This document shows positions 8,566 through 17,246 of a DNA stretch of 64,000 bases, in pieces; the first letter of the stretch is position 1, and each line of letters opens with the position of its first letter. The DNA is from an uncultured Marinicella sp. (GTDB lineage Bacteria > Pseudomonadota > Gammaproteobacteria > Xanthomonadales > Marinicellaceae), in assembly GCA_947502925.1 (NCBI GenBank), contig CANNBS010000001.1:682001-746000 (forward strand). Reading direction: 5' to 3'. The translations under genes and the position numbers were made by a program. The notes under the pieces were generated by a model, which searched no databases, was not told where the DNA came from, and was given only the letters and a program-made list of their open reading frames with translations.

Positions 8566-9176
8566 TTAATCATGAAAAAGTAGAAAGTAACGTCGGTATT
8601 TTAGGGGTTTTAATTGCCGTGGTGATTAGTTTTGCCGCCATCATTGAAATTATCCCCCTGTTTTCTCAAGCCAGTGTAGTGGAACCGGTTGAGGGACTGG
8701 AACCACGCAATGCGCTGGAATTAGCCGGTCAGAATATTTATGTGGCGGAAGGCTGTTATGGGTGTCATTCGCAGCAAATCAGACCCTTTGTGGATGAAAC
8801 TTTGCGTTATGGTCATTATTCACTGGCCGGTGAATCGGTGTATGACCGGCCCTTTCAGTGGGGCTCAAAACGTACCGGCCCTGATTTAGCCCGGGTGGGT
8901 GGTCGTTATTCCGATGAATGGCATGAAATTCACCTGATTGATCCACGTGCACTGGTACCTGAATCCAATATGCCCGGTTATCCGTGGCTGGCCGAGACCC
9001 CTGTGGATGTGGAACAAACCCTGAAAAGTATGAAGGTTTTACGTAAGCTGGGTCATCCTTATTCGGATGAAGACATCGCCGGTGTAGCGGATGCCTTAGC
9101 TGATAAAACAGAGTTAGATGCTTTGGTGGCTTACTTACAAAACTTAGGTACAGCGGTCTCACGGAGATACCAATGA
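8562..9176 (+). CDS. ccoO: cbb3-type oxidase subunit II, monoheme cytochrome c
   Basis: This 204-residue subunit has one N-terminal membrane anchor (about 10-30) and a periplasmic domain with a single heme c site CYGCH (Cys65, Cys68, His69) in the typical '[12 protein letters not shown]' context. A likely Met ligand lies in '[10 protein letters not shown]'. It passes electrons from CcoP to CcoN. It overlaps ccoN and ccoQ by 4 bases each (ATGA), indicating coupled translation. Confidence 0.97.
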   Translation: MINHEKVESNVGILGVLIAVVISFAAIIEIIPLFSQASVVEPVEGLEPRNALELAGQNIYVAEGCYGCHSQQIRPFVDETLRYGHYSLAGESVYDRPFQWGSKRTGPDLARVGGRYSDEWHEIHLIDPRALVPESNMPGYPWLAETPVDVEQTLKSMKVLRKLGHPYSDEDIAGVADALADKTELDALVAYLQNLGTAVSRRYQ

Positions 9177-9331
9177 TTAGTGGCTTTATGACAGCGCTGT
9201 TGTTGATTATTTTTATCGGCATCGTGTTGTGGGCGTATAGCAAAAAAAACAAAGACACCTTTAAAGATCTGTCTCAAATGGCATTAGATGAAGAAGATCG
9301 GGAAAAAACCGAGGAGAAAAAACATGAGTAA
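9173..9331 (+). CDS. ccoQ: cbb3-type oxidase small subunit CcoQ/FixQ
   Basis: This 52-residue protein starts at the ATG of the ATGA overlap with ccoO and ends eight bases into ccoP. It has one hydrophobic helix (about 6-21, '[17 protein letters not shown]') and a highly charged, Glu/Lys-rich cytoplasmic tail ('[17 protein letters not shown]'). That is the form of CcoQ, which stabilises the cbb3 complex. Its location between ccoO and ccoP is the canonical one. Confidence 0.92.
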   Translation: MISGFMTALLLIIFIGIVLWAYSKKNKDTFKDLSQMALDEEDREKTEEKKHE

Positions 9332-10208
9332 TTTTTGGCACTGGACTGTAATTATTGTGGTGGCCGCACACATTGTTGCGTATGTATGGCTGTTGATGGC
9401 CACCGCCAAGAAAAAAATGGATAAACGCGCCGATAACACAACCGGTCATGTCTGGGATGATGACATCACCGAATTGGACAACCCGATGCCGCGCTGGTGG
9501 TTGTGGTTGTTTGTCGGTACCATTATTTTTTCAATTGTCTATCTAATCTTGTATCCGGGGATGGGTAACTTTGAAGGCACCAAAGAATGGACACAGGAGG
9601 GACGCTTTGAGGCCAATTACCAAAAAGTGGTGGATGCCCGTGAAGAAACCTATGCTGCGTTTATTAATAAGCCGGTGGATGAGATGATTCAGGATGATAC
9701 TGCCATGTTACTGGGACAGCGTATTTACGCCAATAATTGTGCCCAGTGCCATGCTTCTGATGCTCAGGGCGGTTATGGTTATCCTAATCTGACCGATGAC
9801 AATTGGAAATGGGGCGGTGAGTTTGACACCATAATTCAAACCATCAGCAACGGCCGCACCGGTATCATGACACCATGGGCCGGTCCTTTAGGTGAAGAGG
9901 GCGTTAAACAGGTGGCAGCTTATGTACGCAGTTTATCCGGCATTGACCATGATGATGCTTTGGCAGAAGCAGGTGCCGCTAAGTACCAGATGTTTTGTGT
10001 GGCTTGTCACGGACCTGAGGGCAAAGGCAATCAAATGCTGGGCGCACCCAATCTGACCGATGATATTTGGTTATATGGTTCGCATGAGATTATTGAGACC
10101 GCTCTGTATGAAGGTTTACAGGGTTATATGCCACCACAAAATGAAGTGTTGGATGAACATCAAATTAAGTTGGTCGGTGCCTATGTCTATTCTTTGAGTC
10201 GGAAATAA
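9324..10208 (+). CDS. ccoP: cbb3-type oxidase subunit III, diheme cytochrome c
   Basis: I chose the ATG at 9324 (294 residues) because GAGGAG lies 7 bases before it and it overlaps the ccoQ stop. An in-frame start 36 bases upstream would add an unlikely basic leader. Two N-terminal membrane helices (about 5-25 and 57-77) precede two cytochrome c domains with heme sites CAQCH (Cys139) and CVACH (Cys225). Each has a downstream Met ligand ('GIMTPWAG', 'GYMPPQNE'). CcoP receives electrons from soluble or membrane cytochrome c and hands them to CcoO. Confidence 0.97.
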   Translation: MSNFWHWTVIIVVAAHIVAYVWLLMATAKKKMDKRADNTTGHVWDDDITELDNPMPRWWLWLFVGTIIFSIVYLILYPGMGNFEGTKEWTQEGRFEANYQKVVDAREETYAAFINKPVDEMIQDDTAMLLGQRIYANNCAQCHASDAQGGYGYPNLTDDNWKWGGEFDTIIQTISNGRTGIMTPWAGPLGEEGVKQVAAYVRSLSGIDHDDALAEAGAAKYQMFCVACHGPEGKGNQMLGAPNLTDDIWLYGSHEIIETALYEGLQGYMPPQNEVLDEHQIKLVGAYVYSLSRK

Positions 10209-10211
10209 ACC

Positions 10212-10529
10212 ATGGGTACTCAGCCAATTGTCAAAAACAGAGATTTTAATGAACGCCAGATTAAGCGCATTTTTTATCGCCGCTTAGGGACTGTTGTTTG
10301 GGTATCTTTTCTGGCCGCAGCCGTGCAGACGATGATATTTTTTGCGCAGTTTGATCCGGCTTATTTAAATGAGATTGCCAGTATTACGATAAGTATTGGT
10401 CGCTGGCAAGGATATGCACTGGGCTTTGTGTTTTTTTGGTCATTTACCTTTATCACAGGTTTGTTTTGCGGGGTCATTATGGCCTTACCGAGAACCAAAC
10501 TGGCACAAAGAATCAGGCATGAATCATAA
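10212..10529 (+). CDS. Small membrane protein of unknown function in the cco operon
   Basis: This 105-residue protein has a basic N-terminus ('ERQIKRIFYRR') and two predicted membrane helices (about 25-45 and 68-92), ending in a basic tail. It starts 3 bases after the ccoP stop and is therefore co-transcribed. I do not recognise a family. Its position between the structural ccoNOQP genes and the assembly genes ccoGHIS suggests an accessory or assembly role at the membrane, which is inference. Confidence 0.75.
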   Translation: MGTQPIVKNRDFNERQIKRIFYRRLGTVVWVSFLAAAVQTMIFFAQFDPAYLNEIASITISIGRWQGYALGFVFFWSFTFITGLFCGVIMALPRTKLAQRIRHES

Positions 10530-10530
10530 G

Positions 10531-10580
10531 GGTCTTTGTTTTAATCTGATGTCATCATGATTTTGCTCAGACCTTTTTTT
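10531..10580 (+). terminator. Possible weak internal terminator in the cco block
   Basis: GGTCT at 10531-10535 can pair with AGACC at 10569-10573, with a small inner stem near 10543-10562, followed by seven T residues. The closing stem is short. If real, it would cause partial termination and lower expression of ccoG onwards relative to ccoNOQP. Confidence 0.3.
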
Positions 10581-10598
10581 ATATTTCGGTGAATTAAT

Positions 10599-11987
10599 AT
10601 GTCAATTCAGGACACCAAACCGGTTGAACTGAAACTTTATAAAGCCCACGAAAAAGTTTATCCGCGCGAGACCAAAGGTCGATTCCAGTTTAAACGCAAA
10701 CTGGCGGTATTTGTTTTGCTGGGTCTGTTTTATCTGTTGCCCTGGTTTGACTGGGGTGGTCATCAGGCGGTGTTGTTTGATTTACCCCATCGCCGCTTTT
10801 ATATTTTTGGTATTACATTATGGCCTCAGGATTTTATATTCCTGGCTTTAATGCTAATTATTGCCGCCTTTTCGCTGTTCTTTTTTACCGCACTGGCCGG
10901 TCGCCTGTGGTGTGGTTTTGCCTGTCCGCAAACAGTCTGGACCGAAGTCTTTATCTGGATGGAGCAGCTTACTGAAGGTAACCGCAATAAGCGCATGAAG
11001 CTCGATAAAGGGCCATGGAATTTCAATAAAATCTGGCGCAAAACAGCTAAACAGGTTTTATGGATTTCTTTTGCGCTGTGGACCGGATTTACATTTGTCG
11101 GCTTTTTCACGCCGATTAAAGAACTGGCGGTCAATGTGGCCACCTGGAACATGGGACCCTGGGAAACCTTCTGGTTGTTCTTTTATGGTTTTGCCACCTA
11201 TGGCAATGCCGGTTTCTTACGAGAACAGGTGTGCTTGTACATGTGTCCTTATGCCCGGTTCCAGGGTGCCATGTTCGATAAGGAAACCCTGATTATTTCT
11301 TATGATGAACAACGTGGCGAGCCGCGGATGCGGGGTAAAACCCGCCGTGAGGCCGAAAACCCCGGCGATTGTATAGATTGCACCATGTGCGTGCAGGTGT
11401 GTCCAACCGGCATCGATATCCGAGATGGTCTGCAGTATGAATGTATTGCTTGTGCTGCTTGTGTTGATGCCTGCGATGATGTGATGGAAGCCGTTGGATT
11501 GCCCAAAGGCCTTATTCGATATACAACCGAAAACGCACTTGAAGGTAAAGAGTCACGGGTCTTGCGACCACGTATTCTGGCCTATGGCGCCATATTGACA
11601 TTGTTGGTTTCCAGTTTTGCTTATGCCTTTTTATCGCGAAGTAGTATTGATGCCAATGTGATTCCCGATCGCAATAGTTTTTACCGCATTGTTGATGCGA
11701 AGCGCATTGAAAATGTGTATAACCTGAAAATCATGAACAAAGGCTCACAGACCGCGCACTATCAGGTCAAGGCCACAGGATTGGAGGGTTTAGAAGTTGA
11801 TTTTGAGGCGGTTGACGGCGGTTTAAGTGCTGATCCCGGTGAGCTCATCAGTGTGCCGATTCGTATTCGGGCTGATCGAAGCGTGGCCAATAAAAAAATC
11901 CACACCATTCAAGTCGTTGTTAATGAAGTTGACAACCCCAATAATAGCAGCACTGAAACTGTAAAATACTTTGGATACGACAAATGA
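10599..11987 (+). CDS. ccoG: Cytochrome c oxidase accessory protein CcoG (RdxA/FixG)
   Basis: This 462-residue membrane ferredoxin has several hydrophobic segments in its N-terminal half. It has an NapH-like 'GRLWCGFACPQTVWTE' motif and a second 'CLYMCPYARFQ', then two 4Fe-4S motifs ('CIDCTMCVQVCP' and 'CIACAACVDACDD'). An Ig-like periplasmic domain of the FixG type forms the C-terminus (about 350-462). CcoG helps deliver copper to CcoN, probably by reducing Cu(II). It overlaps ccoH by 4 bases. Confidence 0.95.
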   Translation: MSIQDTKPVELKLYKAHEKVYPRETKGRFQFKRKLAVFVLLGLFYLLPWFDWGGHQAVLFDLPHRRFYIFGITLWPQDFIFLALMLIIAAFSLFFFTALAGRLWCGFACPQTVWTEVFIWMEQLTEGNRNKRMKLDKGPWNFNKIWRKTAKQVLWISFALWTGFTFVGFFTPIKELAVNVATWNMGPWETFWLFFYGFATYGNAGFLREQVCLYMCPYARFQGAMFDKETLIISYDEQRGEPRMRGKTRREAENPGDCIDCTMCVQVCPTGIDIRDGLQYECIACAACVDACDDVMEAVGLPKGLIRYTTENALEGKESRVLRPRILAYGAILTLLVSSFAYAFLSRSSIDANVIPDRNSFYRIVDAKRIENVYNLKIMNKGSQTAHYQVKATGLEGLEVDFEAVDGGLSADPGELISVPIRIRADRSVANKKIHTIQVVVNEVDNPNNSSTETVKYFGYDK

Positions 11988-12172
11988 ATAAACACAACCC
12001 ACACAAAAAAAGCAGCCAACCGGCACCCTGGTATAAACATGCCTGGGTGTGGTTTATTATTGCGCTACCGACCACCGCTGTGGTGGCCAGTCTCTACACC
12101 GTCTATGTGGCTAAGCAACATGCGCCACAGGTGATTGCCAAACAAAACAAATTTCTGCTTGATAAAGAGTAA
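11984..12172 (+). CDS. ccoH: Short CcoH/FixH-like membrane protein
   Basis: This 62-residue protein has one membrane helix (about 22-42) preceded by 'PWYKHAWVWFIIALPTTAV', which resembles the N-terminal anchor of FixH/CcoH. Typical FixH has about 150 or more residues with a periplasmic domain; here only the anchor and a short tail remain. The stop and start signals fit tightly with both neighbours (4-base overlap with ccoG, 1-base overlap with ccoI), so a frameshift is unlikely. CcoH helps mature the cbb3 complex. The assignment rests on context and the anchor motif. Confidence 0.7.
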   Translation: MNKHNPHKKSSQPAPWYKHAWVWFIIALPTTAVVASLYTVYVAKQHAPQVIAKQNKFLLDKE

Positions 12173-14556
12173 TGTCCCAGCCATGTTTCCATTGTGGGGA
12201 ACCGGTTCCGGCTGATTGTCAATTAACCGCCACCATTGATGGCATTGAGCAGCCCATGTGTTGTATCGGCTGCCAGGCGGTGGCGCAATTTCTGGCCGAT
12301 GAATCTCATGCAGATTTTTATCAGTACCGTGACGGTCAAACACCGGGTACTCAGGTCGATGCAGATAAACAATCCTGGTCACATTTGGATGAACCGGCGG
12401 TGTTCAATCGCTTGACCCGTGAAATCGACGGTAATAAGCGTCAAGTCACCCTTAAAATCGAAGGCATGTATTGCAGTGCCTGTGGCTGGCTGATTCAAAA
12501 AGTGCTTCAGGATTTGCCCGGTGTTCAGGATTTGCAAATCAACAGTGTCACCCAGAATATGCGGGTAAGCTTTGATGCCAATCAATTAACCCTCGGTACA
12601 CTGTTTTCCCAAGTGGCGCGACTCGGTTATCGACCCATGTATCAGCAGGACAGCGAACATCAGGCCGACACCCTGCGTAACTCAAAACTCCGACAAATTG
12701 CGGTGGCCGGTTTTGGCATGATGTTTATCATGACCCTGGCGGTGCCATTGTATAATCCCGAATCGATGGCACAGGATCCCGGTATCCGCCAATTTTTTCG
12801 TTTAACCAGCCTGTTAATTGCCACCGTTGTTTATTTTTATTCGGGACAAAGTTTTGTTAATAATGCCATTCGCGATATAAAAAATCGTCATTTGGGCATG
12901 GATGTGCCGGTGGCACTGTCGATTAGCATTGCTTATTTTGTCAGTGTCTATATCAGCTTTGTGGATGAGGGTCATGTTTATTTTGATTCCATGGCGATGT
13001 TTATTTTCTTTTTGTTGTTGGGACGATATGTTGAATCAGCGGTGAAGCATAAGGGTATGGATGTGCGTTCGGCACTGAATGCACTGATTCCGGTGAGCGC
13101 CATACGTCAGATGGGTAATCAGACAGAAGAAATTCCGATTGATCAGATTAAAAAGGGCGATCAGCTTAAAATTGAGGCACAGGCTGTGGTGCCCTGTGAT
13201 GGTGAAATAACCGCCGGTGCGGGTCGCTTTGATGAATCGCTGTTAACCGGTGAGTCAACACCGGTGAAAAAAACAAGCGGTGATACAGTCTATGCCGGTT
13301 CACGATTGCTCAATGACACGGTCAGTATTCGCACCACGGTGAATAATCAAAATACATTCATAGCCAAGCTCGCTGACTTAATGGAGCTGGCGCAAAGTAA
13401 AAAACCCAAAACCTTACAAACGGTGGATCGCATTGCCGGCTATTTTGTGGCGGTGGTACTGCTGCTGGCCACTGCCACCGGTGTTTGGTATGCAAATTAT
13501 CAGCCTGATTTGCTGTTGCCGGTGGTGTTATCGGTGCTGATTGCCACCTGTCCCTGCGCGCTGTCGCTGGCGACACCGACAACCTTGACCGCCGGTGGCA
13601 TTAAACTGCTGCAACAAGGCGTGTTGGTGAATAACACTGAAGCTTTACAACAATTACCCCGGTGCCAATCCTGGTTTTTTGATAAAACCGGTACCTTAAC
13701 CGAAGATCAGCTGGTGGTCTCAGCCATCCACCAGTTTGAACCTGTTAACAAGCCGCAGCAGATTGCCGCCGGCTTACAGTTAATCAGTAATCATCCATTA
13801 GCCAGCGCTTTTCGAGACAACCAGGCGGCGACAGTCAGTGAAGCGATTGAACATGCAGGTCGGGGTGTTGAAGGTGTTATCGAAGGACAGTTATGGCGCA
13901 TGGGTAGTGCCGAGTGGTTGCACGATTTAAACATCAGCATACCCAAGGGATTCACGGCTGATGCCGGTGATACGGTGATTTATTTGGCCTGCAACAAGAC
14001 GGTTAAAGCTGCTTTTGCATTAACTGTTCAGGCCAGAAAAGGCAGTCGTGAATTAATTCATTGGTTGCATACACAACAACGGCAAACCGCTATTATCAGC
14101 GGTGATCACTCATCGACCGTGGCCGCCTGGGCGCAGCAACTGGGGATAAAAAATTATCGTGGTAATATGCGTGCAGAAGATAAAATCACAGCCATCGAAC
14201 GCGCCCAGGAACAGGGTGCGCAATGTGTCATGGTAGGTGATGGTGTTAACGATGCCCCGGTGCTATCACAGGCAGATGTGTCGATTAGCTTAAAGCAAGG
14301 CGCCCATTTGGCCCATTCAGCGTCTGATCTCATTATTCTTGGGCGAAGCTTGAAACCGATTAAAGACGCCGTTAATACGGCTAAAAAATCACATGCCATT
14401 ATCAAACAAAACTTATTCTGGGCACTGATGTATAATGCTTCGGTGACGCCGGTGGCGATGATGGGTTTGTTGGCGCCCTGGATGGCTGCCATTGGTATGT
14501 CTTTAAGTTCTCTGCTGGTGGTGCTTAATTCCAGACGTGTTTTGCGGGGTGTATGA
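12172..14556 (+). CDS. ccoI: Copper-translocating P1B-type ATPase CcoI/FixI
   Basis: This 794-residue ATPase begins with a cysteine-rich region ('CFHCGEPV', 'MCCIGCQAV') typical of CcoI. A heavy-metal-associated domain ('GMYCSACGWLIQKVL') follows. The membrane core has the Cu-selective 'CPCAL' motif, with phosphorylation motif 'DKTGTLT', hinge 'GDGVNDAP' and actuator motif 'TGES'. CcoI exports copper used to assemble the CuB centre of CcoN. It begins within the ccoH stop (TAATG) and overlaps ccoS by 4 bases. Confidence 0.96.
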   Translation: MSQPCFHCGEPVPADCQLTATIDGIEQPMCCIGCQAVAQFLADESHADFYQYRDGQTPGTQVDADKQSWSHLDEPAVFNRLTREIDGNKRQVTLKIEGMYCSACGWLIQKVLQDLPGVQDLQINSVTQNMRVSFDANQLTLGTLFSQVARLGYRPMYQQDSEHQADTLRNSKLRQIAVAGFGMMFIMTLAVPLYNPESMAQDPGIRQFFRLTSLLIATVVYFYSGQSFVNNAIRDIKNRHLGMDVPVALSISIAYFVSVYISFVDEGHVYFDSMAMFIFFLLLGRYVESAVKHKGMDVRSALNALIPVSAIRQMGNQTEEIPIDQIKKGDQLKIEAQAVVPCDGEITAGAGRFDESLLTGESTPVKKTSGDTVYAGSRLLNDTVSIRTTVNNQNTFIAKLADLMELAQSKKPKTLQTVDRIAGYFVAVVLLLATATGVWYANYQPDLLLPVVLSVLIATCPCALSLATPTTLTAGGIKLLQQGVLVNNTEALQQLPRCQSWFFDKTGTLTEDQLVVSAIHQFEPVNKPQQIAAGLQLISNHPLASAFRDNQAATVSEAIEHAGRGVEGVIEGQLWRMGSAEWLHDLNISIPKGFTADAGDTVIYLACNKTVKAAFALTVQARKGSRELIHWLHTQQRQTAIISGDHSSTVAAWAQQLGIKNYRGNMRAEDKITAIERAQEQGAQCVMVGDGVNDAPVLSQADVSISLKQGAHLAHSASDLIILGRSLKPIKDAVNTAKKSHAIIKQNLFWALMYNASVTPVAMMGLLAPWMAAIGMSLSSLLVVLNSRRVLRGV

Positions 14557-14786
14557 TGAATATGATTTATGTATTGGTGGTGCTGTCGCTGATTTTAGTG
14601 ATTGTGGCGGTGTGGGCCATTCATTGGGCCATTAATAAAAACCAATTCGATGATCTGGACTCACCGGCCTATTCAATTTTAGAAGATGACACCCCGGCTG
14701 ACCGTTATCAGCGTCGCCAGCAAAAAGAACAACAACAAAACCAATCTAAAGCCCAATCCGAAACGACATCAAAAGAAGATAAATAA
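14553..14786 (+). CDS. ccoS: cbb3 oxidase assembly protein CcoS
   Basis: This 77-residue protein has a single N-terminal helix (about 5-27), the family motif 'NKNQFDDLDSPAYSILEDD' and a polar Gln/Lys-rich tail. CcoS is needed for cofactor insertion into CcoN. It overlaps ccoI by ATGA. A second ATG three residues in could equally serve as start. Confidence 0.93.
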   Translation: MMNMIYVLVVLSLILVIVAVWAIHWAINKNQFDDLDSPAYSILEDDTPADRYQRRQQKEQQQNQSKAQSETTSKEDK

Positions 14787-14794
14787 CACGGACA

Positions 14795-15505
14795 ATGGCC
14801 TTTTTAACACCTTTAATTATTGGTTTTTTCTCTGGCTTTCATTGTATTGCCATGTGCGGTGGCTTATGTGCGGCTTTATGCCACAAACAAAACACCAACC
14901 AGATACTCATAACCAACTTAGGCCGGGTGGCCACTTACACAATTTTAGGTGCGGTGTTCGCGGGGTTAGTGCAAGGCGCCAGTTTATCAATACCGATGGT
15001 GGAATGGGGTTTTTGGTTGCGCATGCTCATGGGCGTCATGCTGGTATTAACAGCCGCCGCTTTATTTTTTAAAAATCACCGTTTATTAACCATTCAAAAG
15101 CCCTTGCCGGGCTGGTCAAAGGTGTCACTGAGTCTAAAAAAACTGCAGAATAAACACAACAGCCTCGCTTCTTTTATTAAGGGCATGCTCTGGGGTTTAA
15201 TTCCCTGTGGATTACTGTATGGTATGCTGATTATTGCCGCCACCACGGCAAATGCTTTCAATGGCATGCAGTTTATGCTGTTTTTTGGCATAGGCACGAT
15301 TTTGCCGTTGCTGGCCTCGCAATGGGCGATTCGAACAATGATGCAACGCGGCTCCATGGTCTTTTGGCGCCGCACGGCCGCTGTCTTTGTGCTGATTATT
15401 GGTCTTTGGGTGTTAGTGGCGCCGTGGCTGTCTCACGGGTTGATTCCCACGGATAATCCGTACTTTTATCAACTGAGTGCGGTTTTAGATATGTGTATTC
15501 CGTAA
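14795..15505 (+). CDS. TauE/SafE (UreH-like) family membrane protein
   Basis: This 236-residue protein has about six membrane helices with 'GFFSGFHCIAMCGGLCAALC' at the N-terminus and 'KGMLWGLIPCGLLYGML' in the middle. Those Cys/Met/Pro motifs are typical of the UreH-type transmembrane group that usually follows ccoS. Members of this group are implicated in transition-metal or redox handling during cytochrome biogenesis. It is the last gene of the cco block, 8 bases after ccoS. Sulfite export is not implied. Confidence 0.82.
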   Translation: MAFLTPLIIGFFSGFHCIAMCGGLCAALCHKQNTNQILITNLGRVATYTILGAVFAGLVQGASLSIPMVEWGFWLRMLMGVMLVLTAAALFFKNHRLLTIQKPLPGWSKVSLSLKKLQNKHNSLASFIKGMLWGLIPCGLLYGMLIIAATTANAFNGMQFMLFFGIGTILPLLASQWAIRTMMQRGSMVFWRRTAAVFVLIIGLWVLVAPWLSHGLIPTDNPYFYQLSAVLDMCIP

Positions 15506-15520
15506 TCGTCGGGCACTTTT

Positions 15521-15554
15521 CACACTAATTTGAGTCTACTTAAATTAGATTGTG
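15521..15554. repeat. Imperfect palindrome before the ABC exporter operon
   Basis: CTAATTT at 15525-15531 pairs with AAATTAG at 15542-15548, extended by CACA/TGTG outside a 2-base bulge. No T-run follows. It could be an operator or a weak end-of-operon hairpin for the cco block. Two TATAAT hexamers, at about 15581 and 15604, lie between it and the next gene, without clear -35 partners. Confidence 0.35.
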
Positions 15555-15636
15555 AACGCACTTGAGTACCTTTGGCCTATATAATCAAATCCGTATCCTT
15601 TTATAATATGCTGGATAATTAATAATAAAATCATTC

Positions 15637-16302
15637 ATGATCAAGCTGGAAAACATTTCTAAAATATACCGTACCCAGGGAGAAACCATTCGCGCTTTAG
15701 ATGGTGTTGATTTAAATATTGCCGATGGCGAGTTTGTCGCCATTATGGGTCGATCAGGTTCCGGTAAATCGACCATGTTGAATATTCTGGGTTGTATGGA
15801 TAAACCCAGTTCGGGAAAATACTGGTTAGCCGGTCAGGATGTCAGTGTGCTCAGTGATGATGAATTATCGACAATTCGTAATGAGCACATCGGTTTTGTG
15901 TTTCAGGGATTTCATTTACTGCCACGTTTATCGGCATTGGAAAATGTCCTGGTGCCTTTGCGTTTTGCCACCCAAGAGCAACAACAAAATGGTGTCGAAC
16001 GGGCCAAAGATTTATTACGCCAGGTGGGATTGGGCGAGCGGGTGTACCACATGCCCAATGAAATGTCCGGCGGTCAGATTCAGCGGGTGGCGATTGCGCG
16101 TTCTTTAATTAATAACCCGGCAGTGCTGTTGGCTGATGAGCCAACCGGAAATTTAGACAGTGCCATCTCCGAGCAAATCATCGAATTACTAAAAAACCTA
16201 AATGCGAAAGGACAGACCATCGTGATGGTGACCCATGAACCTGATATCGCTGAGAACGCCGGTCGCACCATTGAGTTTTTAGACGGGAAAATTGTGTCAT
16301 GA
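15637..16302 (+). CDS. ABC transporter ATP-binding protein, MacB/LolD type
   Basis: This 221-residue ATPase has Walker A 'GRSGSGKST', Q-loop 'FQGFHLLPRLSALENV', signature 'MSGGQIQRVAIAR', Walker B 'VLLADEPTGNLD' and an H-loop 'VTHEPD'. This form powers type VII (MacB/LolCDE-like) mechanotransmitting exporters. It heads a five-gene operon in which each start overlaps the preceding stop by 4 bases (ATGA), so the partner permease is the MacB-like gene at 19380. Confidence 0.93.
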   Translation: MIKLENISKIYRTQGETIRALDGVDLNIADGEFVAIMGRSGSGKSTMLNILGCMDKPSSGKYWLAGQDVSVLSDDELSTIRNEHIGFVFQGFHLLPRLSALENVLVPLRFATQEQQQNGVERAKDLLRQVGLGERVYHMPNEMSGGQIQRVAIARSLINNPAVLLADEPTGNLDSAISEQIIELLKNLNAKGQTIVMVTHEPDIAENAGRTIEFLDGKIVS

Positions 16303-17246
16303 AAATAGCCATTATTTCGATTTTGTTTGCTCTCATCAGCCAGCCGACTTCAGCCCTGATGTTGACCGGTGAAGTGGAATCCAGTCAGACCCAGGAAATC
16401 ACCATGCCGATGGTACGCTCTTGGCGGGCTGAAATTGCCGACATGGCTGATGAAGGTAGTTTTGTTGAACCCGGTGATTTTGTGGTACGTATTGACGGGA
16501 CTGACCTGGATAACACCATTGAATCTCAAAAAGAAGCATTGGATGTGTTCAAGGCAGCCTCAAAACGAGACACCATTCAATTACAAATTGATTTGAATAA
16601 TGCCCGACTGGCTTATGAAAAAGCCAAAGTCGACCATCAAATTGCGGCGTTAAAAGCTTCGGTTCCGTTAGAATTTATCGGTGAACTGGAATACAAAGAA
16701 CGCCAACTGACCTTAAAACAAATCGATAAAACCCGCACAGAAAATGAAAAGAAATACCGCGCCCTGGAAGCTAAGTTGATTGAGAAAAATAAGGAAGTGG
16801 AACTGGGTCTTGAACAAAAACAAAAAGAACTGGATTACTGGAAAAAGCGCCTGGCTGACCTCACCATCAAAGCCAATCAATCCGGTTATGTGATTCATGC
16901 CTCACATCCCTGGAACGGCACCAAATACCAAATTGGTGATCAGGTTCAAACCGGTCGTGTTATTGTTAAAGTGTCAAAAACCACTGATATGCGCGTGAAA
17001 GCCTTTGTCAATGCCATTGATTTACCACAGATAAAAGATAATCAGGCAGTTTCGGTACAGTTTGATGCCTTGCCGAATGCAACCATGGCAGGTACAGTCA
17101 GTCATATTTCTGCCGGTGGCCATGATAAGAAAAACTGGGGTGAAGGTTTGTACTATGAAATCACCATTGCCCTTAACGGTCAACAAGAGGCGCGCTTATT
17201 ACCCGGCATGAGTGCCCTGGTACTTGTTAATGAGGACAGCCCATGA
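16299..17246 (+). CDS. HlyD/MacA-type periplasmic adaptor, first of three
   Basis: This 315-residue protein has a signal peptide (about 1-19, ending 'TSALM'), a biotinyl-lipoyl-like half ('VEPGDFVVRIDGTDL'), a long coiled-coil hairpin (about 75-185) and the returning lipoyl half ('TIKANQSGYVIHASHPW'). A beta-barrel domain and membrane-proximal strand follow. This is a complete membrane-fusion adaptor linking an inner-membrane pump to an outer-membrane channel. It lacks a lipobox. It overlaps both neighbours by 4 bases. Confidence 0.87.
   Translation: MKIAIISILFALISQPTSALMLTGEVESSQTQEITMPMVRSWRAEIADMADEGSFVEPGDFVVRIDGTDLDNTIESQKEALDVFKAASKRDTIQLQIDLNNARLAYEKAKVDHQIAALKASVPLEFIGELEYKERQLTLKQIDKTRTENEKKYRALEAKLIEKNKEVELGLEQKQKELDYWKKRLADLTIKANQSGYVIHASHPWNGTKYQIGDQVQTGRVIVKVSKTTDMRVKAFVNAIDLPQIKDNQAVSVQFDALPNATMAGTVSHISAGGHDKKNWGEGLYYEITIALNGQQEARLLPGMSALVLVNEDSP

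Noticed and set aside
9288..9323. A 12-residue upstream extension of CcoP
   Set aside because: It overlaps ccoQ, is strongly basic, and lacks a ribosome site, while GAGGAG precedes the ATG at 9324.
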